Part shown: piece after piece, positions 58,116 through 64,000 of the stretch
Position numbering within the stretch: position 1 is the stretch's first letter
How the letters are laid out: every line of letters starts with the position of its first letter
From: Gracilibacillus orientalis
GTDB taxonomy: Bacteria > Bacillota > Bacilli > Bacillales > Amphibacillaceae
DNA: 64,000 nt
Direction: 5' to 3'
Assembly (NCBI RefSeq): GCF_900114645.1
Contig: NZ_FOTR01000006.1
Span: 62,001 to 126,000, forward strand
The notes under the pieces: generated by a model
What the model saw: the letters and a program-made list of their open reading frames with translations, nothing else
What the model was told of the DNA's origin: nothing
The model's database searches: none
Position numbers and translations under genes: made by a program

Positions 58116-58318
58116 GACGAATTAGCAGTCACCTCAAAAGAATGGAAGATCATCTCACCCTAAATGTTTTCATTGGTTAGCATTTTGTATCTATTGTTAA
58201 GCAAATTTTTAAGAAAACTTTCTTTACAGGTAACAAGTAATTTATAATGAGTATCATTTCAAAAAACATAAAAACCCCATCATTTCCGATGAGGTTACTA
58301 ACTCATAATAGTTATGAA

Positions 58319-58768
58319 TTAATGCTCTAACTTTTCCATTGCTTGCTGTATGGATTCAATTAATACTTGATACTGATATAACATTTGCTTTAACTGCTTA
58401 TTTTCTTCCACTAGTTTACGTAATTCTTCCTGATGGTCTATAGCCTGATAGTATTTTTGCAGACGCTCTAATGTTTGGATCACTTCATGAATGTTTGGTT
58501 GATCAGAGTGACTAGCATCTAGTTTTTGGTGAGATTGGTAAGATATTTTCTTTCGATTCTGTTTTGCTATCTGTATAGCTTCTTCATACTGTTTCCTTAA
58601 CGTTGCATTCCACCGAAAACCACACGCTGCAGAAGTTCGTGATAATTTTTCTCCTACTTCCTTAAATGCCTCTAACTGCGTCTTCCCTTCACGAATATAG
58701 CGCAACACGGTTTCAGCTAGCAAAATATCCTCATCACTAGTCCAAGCATCTTGTCGGTTCCCTTGCAC
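58319..58768 (-). CDS. ylbO: RsfA-family (Myb/SANT-like) sporulation transcription factor
   Basis: 149 residues from a GTG at 58768, GAGGAGG upstream. The N-terminal Myb/SANT-type helix-turn-helix ([27 protein letters not shown], then [17 protein letters not shown]) marks the RsfA/YlbO family. The C-terminal half is a coiled coil (about 95-149). RsfA tunes sigma-F-dependent genes in the prespore, while YlbO is its paralogue. This place before rpmF matches ylbO. Confidence 0.88.
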   Translation of the reverse strand: MQGNRQDAWTSDEDILLAETVLRYIREGKTQLEAFKEVGEKLSRTSAACGFRWNATLRKQYEEAIQIAKQNRKKISYQSHQKLDASHSDQPNIHEVIQTLERLQKYYQAIDHQEELRKLVEENKQLKQMLYQYQVLIESIQQAMEKLEH

Positions 58769-59044
58769 AACTCCACCTCCTCTACTCTTGATACAATGTA
58801 TGCAATTAATAGAAGAGATAGACATATTGTTCATAAATATTAGAAAAACTTGATCTACAGCTAGAACTATTGCCTTATTTTTTCTTGTACGTTAGTGATA
58901 CTTATCAGGGTGTTAACATCTGTGATTTATAGTGGGGGTTTTATGGACGATTAACATCGTAATATTTTTTTGCATAGTTGTCTAATCGACCTTGGGAAAT
59001 TCAAGTTTTTCTATAACACAATGATATAACTCGCTATTGTGAAA

Positions 59045-59081
59045 ATAAAAATAGTGTAAGAGATCTTTATCCCTTACACTA
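59045..59081 (-). terminator. Intrinsic terminator of rpmF
   Basis: AGTGTAAG (59053-59060) pairs with CTTACACT (59073-59080), followed by ATTTTTATTTT on the minus strand. Confidence 0.8.
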
Positions 59082-59102
59082 CTTGTTGTACAACATATAA
59101 AA

Positions 59103-59276
59103 TTATTGGTCTACTACTTGTTTTCCATCATATTGTCCACAAGATTTACATACATGGTGTGGTTTAGTTAATTCTCCACAATTTGAACATTCTACCATTC
59201 CTGGTACATGTAATTTTTTATGAGTACGACGTTGGTTTTTTACCTTTTTTGAAGTTTTGCGCTTTGGTACTGCCAT
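59103..59276 (-). CDS. rpmF: Ribosomal protein L32 (zinc-ribbon form)
   Basis: 57 residues, translated directly from the sequence: [20 protein letters not shown], then a zinc ribbon with C30, C33, C43 and C46 (CSNCGE ... CKSCGQ). Having all four Cys marks the zinc-binding form. 50S subunit component. Follows ylbN by 32 nt, the widespread yceD-rpmF pair. AGGAGGTG lies before the ATG. Confidence 0.96.
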   Translation of the reverse strand: MAVPKRKTSKKVKNQRRTHKKLHVPGMVECSNCGELTKPHHVCKSCGQYDGKQVVDQ

Positions 59277-59308
59277 GCATTACACCTCCTTTAAAGAGAA
59301 GTAAAGAT

Positions 59309-59836
59309 CTATTCTTTACTATCTTTCTCATTACTGTTGTCATCTAATAAAGATTTCAGTTTTTCAAGGCGTGGATCTACCTTTTCTGATTGTTCTTCCT
59401 CAGTAACCAGTGTCCACCCCTTACCTTCCTTCATCGTATTTGCTTCTAATTTGTCATCATCAGCAAACACTCTTAAAGGCATCTCTAATAGTACATTTTC
59501 CTTGATAAATGGTATTAAGTCAAGTACCTCACCATTCACTAAAAATACCTCATCTTCCTCGCGGTAAGAAGTTGTCGTAAAAGTTTCGATTGCATGTATG
59601 GAAAAGTCATACGCTACATCTACTAATGTTCTTGCACAAGGTAGAATCATCGTTCCTTGAATTTGAAAATCACAGGTAATATCGTCACCAACCATCCTAG
59701 CTGTTCCGTCAACTAGAACTGGTTCGATTCGTCGGATATCATTATCCAAGTTCGCAATATCTGAAATGTCTGCTTCCTCACGAAAAGAAACGGGTTCTCC
59801 CTGTAACTGTTTAAGTTTTTGGATATATAATTTCAT
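59309..59836 (-). CDS. ylbN: YceD-family (DUF177) protein
   Basis: 175 residues. The DUF177 core includes ITCDFQIQGTMILPCARTL, with the single Cys near residue 68, and EVLDLIPFIKENVLLEMPLRVF. The acidic C-terminus reads LLDDNSNEKDSKE. The family is linked to 23S rRNA or 50S assembly through its constant pairing with rpmF. Promoter at 59,865-59,893. Confidence 0.93.
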   Translation of the reverse strand: MKLYIQKLKQLQGEPVSFREEADISDIANLDNDIRRIEPVLVDGTARMVGDDITCDFQIQGTMILPCARTLVDVAYDFSIHAIETFTTTSYREEDEVFLVNGEVLDLIPFIKENVLLEMPLRVFADDDKLEANTMKEGKGWTLVTEEEQSEKVDPRLEKLKSLLDDNSNEKDSKE

Positions 59837-59864
59837 TTATATTCACCTCAAGGCAACAAGAAAT

Positions 59865-59893
59865 ATTTTAAAATGTATTGGTCCATTTGTCAA
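59865..59893 (-). promoter_or_regulatory. Promoter of ylbN-rpmF
   Basis: TTGACA (59888-59893), a 17-nt spacer and TAAAAT (59865-59870), in the divergent gap to tmcAL. Confidence 0.75.
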
Positions 59894-60014
59894 TATATTT
59901 TCTTTACAGAACAAACATTTATTACTTTATATGATATACTACTTAATACAATATGCTTATCATTCACATTCATACGAAAAATCATTCATAAAACAAATGA
60001 TGGAGGAGGTTACT

Positions 60015-61235
60015 ATGAAAGCATGCGGATTAATTGTAGAATACAATCCCTATCATAACGGACATCACTATCACTTTCAACAGGCAAAAATTGTTTCAGG
60101 TGCAGAATGTATGGTTGCAGTAATGAGTGGTAACTTTTTACAACGGGGCGAGCCAGCGATTGTCGATAAGTTTTCCAGAGCAAAAATGGCGATACAACAA
60201 GGGGTTGACCTCGTAATCGAGCTACCTTATTTTTATGCGGTTCAACATAGTGAGCTCTTTGCAAATGGTGCAATAAAAATTTTGAACAGTCTTCAAGTTG
60301 ATTCATTGTGTTTTGGTAGTGAACATGGTGAAATCGATGATTTTAATACATTATATCATTTCATTACTGAACACCAAAAAAACTATGATCTTTATTTAAC
60401 GGAAGCTTTAAATCAAGGTAATTCCTATCCTAAAGCAAATGACATAGCATTTTCCAAGATTGGCGGCGAAAATCTGTCTATTGATTTTGCCAAACCCAAT
60501 AATATACTTGGGTATCAATATGTTAAAAATATTTATGATTTACATACAACCATCTTCCCTTACACAATTAAACGAATTAAAAATAATTATCATGATCGTG
60601 AAATCAATGATCCTATAGCAAGTGCAACAAGCATTCGCAAGCAATTATTGACAGCTCATACAAATACAAACACAAACGAATTAAATGATACTATTCCTTC
60701 CATAACTAATGAATCACTTGAGTCATATAAAGAGCTTCATAGTTCTTGGCATTATTGGGAAGCATATTTTCCATTACTAAAATATCGGGTATTAACGATG
60801 AGGAAGGATGAATTTGCTAACATTCACGGTATCAAAGAGGGATTAGAGAATCGAATAATTAATACTGCTAAAAAAGCAGAATCATTCTCTGAGTGGATGG
60901 AACTGTTAAAAACAAAAAGATATACGTGGACTAGTTTACAACGTGTATTTACACATATACTGACCAATACTTACGCCAGTGAAATCGAAGCATACGTGAC
61001 TGAAAAAAAACCGTCTGCGATTCGGATCTTAGCCATGAGTAAAAATGGCCAAAACTATTTAAGTGCCAGAAAAAAAGAAATCGATGTGGAATGGTATACA
61101 AGTAACAAACATCCCTATCCCTATCAGGCATTTGACGATCGCATTGATCATGCCTATTACAGCATTTTGCCATTAACTTCCCAACAATATTTAACAAAAC
61201 AAGCATATCAAAAACCAATATTTAAGACGCCATAA
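60015..61235 (+). CDS. tmcAL: tRNA(Met) cytidine acetate ligase TmcAL
   Basis: 406 residues from the ATG at 60015 (MKACGLIVEYNPYHNGH), GGAGGAGG upstream; the longer frame is not coding. The nucleotidyltransferase-like N-terminal fold has the HNGH-type motif and MSGNFLQRGEPAIVDKFSRAKMA, with CFGSEHGEI further on. It makes ac4C at the wobble base of elongator tRNA(Met), using acetate and ATP. Called ylbM in B. subtilis. Divergent from ylbN. Confidence 0.94.
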   Translation: MKACGLIVEYNPYHNGHHYHFQQAKIVSGAECMVAVMSGNFLQRGEPAIVDKFSRAKMAIQQGVDLVIELPYFYAVQHSELFANGAIKILNSLQVDSLCFGSEHGEIDDFNTLYHFITEHQKNYDLYLTEALNQGNSYPKANDIAFSKIGGENLSIDFAKPNNILGYQYVKNIYDLHTTIFPYTIKRIKNNYHDREINDPIASATSIRKQLLTAHTNTNTNELNDTIPSITNESLESYKELHSSWHYWEAYFPLLKYRVLTMRKDEFANIHGIKEGLENRIINTAKKAESFSEWMELLKTKRYTWTSLQRVFTHILTNTYASEIEAYVTEKKPSAIRILAMSKNGQNYLSARKKEIDVEWYTSNKHPYPYQAFDDRIDHAYYSILPLTSQQYLTKQAYQKPIFKTP

Positions 61236-61251
61236 TTTATGGCGTCTTAAA
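61221..61251 (+). terminator. Hairpin at the end of tmcAL
   Basis: TTTAAGACGCCAT pairs with ATGGCGTCTTAAA around a short loop. The stop codon lies within the stem. Symmetrical, so it could act on both strands, also facing ylbL. Confidence 0.75.
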
Positions 61252-61297
61252 TATACTGATTGTAAATATGATATTTATTTGTTCCACTGATTCTTTT

Positions 61298-62317
61298 TCA
61301 CCGATTTTGAAGATAGGTAAGAGCGTCGTCGAAAGTGTCGACAGGAATTATTTCCATGTCTGTTCCGATTTCCTTAGCAACTTGTTTGGCTATTTGATAG
61401 TTAGAATCTTCCCTACCGTTTTCATTAGGTGCGAAGAAGATATCACAGTCCGCATGATCTGCTGCGACTATTTTTTTATCTATACCTCCAATCCTTCCTA
61501 CATTACCTTGATAATCAATCTCGCCTGTACCAGCAATTTGAAGGCCATTCGTAATATCTGTCTCTGTTAGTTGATCATAGATTTCCAACGAGAACATGAG
61601 CCCTGCACTGGGACCCCCGATCTCACCACTAGTGAAAGTTAATTCAGGTGAAACAGTCACACTTCGATTTGTGACAAGTTGAATTCCAATTCCTGGTTGC
61701 CCATCTAATGCCTCAAGGGCCTTCATGGTAATTTCTGTTTCAAAAGTCTCTTCATTTCGTTTAACCTTTATTGATATATGATCACCAACATTTTTCGTTG
61801 AAACATAATCGATAAGGTCCTCTGCCTCATTAATAGTATGTCCATCTATTTCAATGATTTGATCTGCTGATTGTAAGATCCCATCTGCAGGCATTCCTTC
61901 CACAACTGATACAACATAAACTCCTTCATAATTAATATTAATCTCTTTTTTTGCTGCTTCATATGCAACAACAGTTGATCCTTCTTGTGAACTTTCCATC
62001 ATCATTAGCTGCATTTGACGATAATCCTCATCAGTCATGCCTTCAGGTAATACATCCTCTATCGGAAGTATATCATGATAATCTCGCCATAAAGCCATCA
62101 TATATTGAAATGGTGTAGCTCTACCACCTTGAATAGTTACAAGATGCATATCTCCTTCACTGTCTGACGCCCCGTCTACTTCTATAACAGGGTTAAGTGG
62201 ATCTGCATGTCCCGGTTTATGAATATAAAAGGGTAGCTGATAACTAAATAATAAAATAACCATAATGAACGCTACGAAAAATCCAATTAACCTTGTTTTA
62301 CTTTTTGTCTGAAACAT
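61298..62317 (-). CDS. ylbL: SepM-like membrane-anchored PDZ/Lon-type serine protease
   Basis: 339 residues. N-terminal helix (about 9-31), a PDZ domain (about 130-200; VVEGMPADGILQSADQIIEIDG) and a Lon-type protease domain with the Ser-Lys dyad S237 (GGPSAGLMF) and K282 (GGIDKK). SepM in streptococci trims a competence pheromone outside the cell; YlbL in B. subtilis helps degrade a DNA-damage checkpoint inhibitor. Flanked by tmcAL and ylbJ in plus orientation. Confidence 0.93.
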   Translation of the reverse strand: MFQTKSKTRLIGFFVAFIMVILLFSYQLPFYIHKPGHADPLNPVIEVDGASDSEGDMHLVTIQGGRATPFQYMMALWRDYHDILPIEDVLPEGMTDEDYRQMQLMMMESSQEGSTVVAYEAAKKEININYEGVYVVSVVEGMPADGILQSADQIIEIDGHTINEAEDLIDYVSTKNVGDHISIKVKRNEETFETEITMKALEALDGQPGIGIQLVTNRSVTVSPELTFTSGEIGGPSAGLMFSLEIYDQLTETDITNGLQIAGTGEIDYQGNVGRIGGIDKKIVAADHADCDIFFAPNENGREDSNYQIAKQVAKEIGTDMEIIPVDTFDDALTYLQNR

Positions 62318-62482
62318 CTAATCCCTTCTTTCTCGCGATCTTTCAATTTTATGTAATGATAAGTCATATTTCTTTGGCACAGTTGCGTATATTTAAATGA
62401 AGGACAAACTTTAAAAACACTACATATTTTACTACTCATATTGATAAAGGTACAGAAAAGTGCTATTAAAGGAGTGCAAAAA

Positions 62483-64000
<1,518 letters not shown>

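Overview
The window is from an AT-rich, low-GC, endospore-forming Firmicute of the family Bacillaceae. The evidence is a sigE-sigG-spoIIGA locus, spoVD, spoVE, ylbJ and yfhD, a bacillithiol gene (bshC), a DAP-type MurE (DNPR motif), T-box and PyrR regulation, and a gene order that follows the Bacillus subtilis ylbJ-to-pyrE region. The repeat families suggest a halotolerant relative such as Oceanobacillus, Virgibacillus or Gracilibacillus. That placement is inference.

Region 1 (1-14.5 kb) is accessory and decaying. It holds an ArsR-rhodanese regulator cut by the window edge, a T-box-controlled auxiliary TrpRS with two frameshifts, small membrane proteins, a CPBP protease, an M29 aminopeptidase paralogue that lacks two expected metal ligands, an alpha/beta hydrolase, two truncated acetyltransferases, a DUF3237 gene with a nonsense codon, a frameshifted tyrosine recombinase, a 398-bp IS21-like remnant, MazG-like, LOG-family and methyltransferase genes, an XRE regulator with a membrane partner, and a BclA-like collagen protein. 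A dispersed repeat with a covarying hairpin core recurs only here.

Region 2 (14.5-26.5 kb) is the complete de novo UMP operon, pyrR-P-B-C-carA-carB-K-D-F-E, read leftward from a clear sigma-A promoter. It has two PyrR attenuators and a repeat element between the leader and pyrR.

Region 3 (26.5-38.5 kb) holds ylyB, lspA, T-box-regulated ileS, divIVA, ylmH-G-F-E-D-C, yfhD, and then sigG, sigE and spoIIGA. It covers the polar septum, Z-ring accessory proteins and compartment-specific sporulation sigma factors.

Region 4 (38.8-57.6 kb) is the division and cell-wall (dcw) cluster, mraZ-rsmH-ftsL-pbpB-spoVD-murE-mraY-murD-spoVE-divIB-ylxW-ylxX-sbp-ftsA-ftsZ, preceded by bshC. murG and murB are absent from their usual place between spoVE and divIB.

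Region 5 (57.6-64 kb) holds two long dispersed repeats, ylbO, rpmF, ylbN, tmcAL (ylbM), ylbL, ylbJ and the 3' part of coaD.

Nearly all genes are on the minus strand; tmcAL, ylbJ and yfhD are the exceptions. I found no tRNA, rRNA or CRISPR array. The most interesting signals are a leader hairpin that would mask the sigG ribosome-binding site only on read-through transcripts, the covarying dispersed repeat, the 108-nt branched fold near 14 kb, and the altered M29 enzyme.
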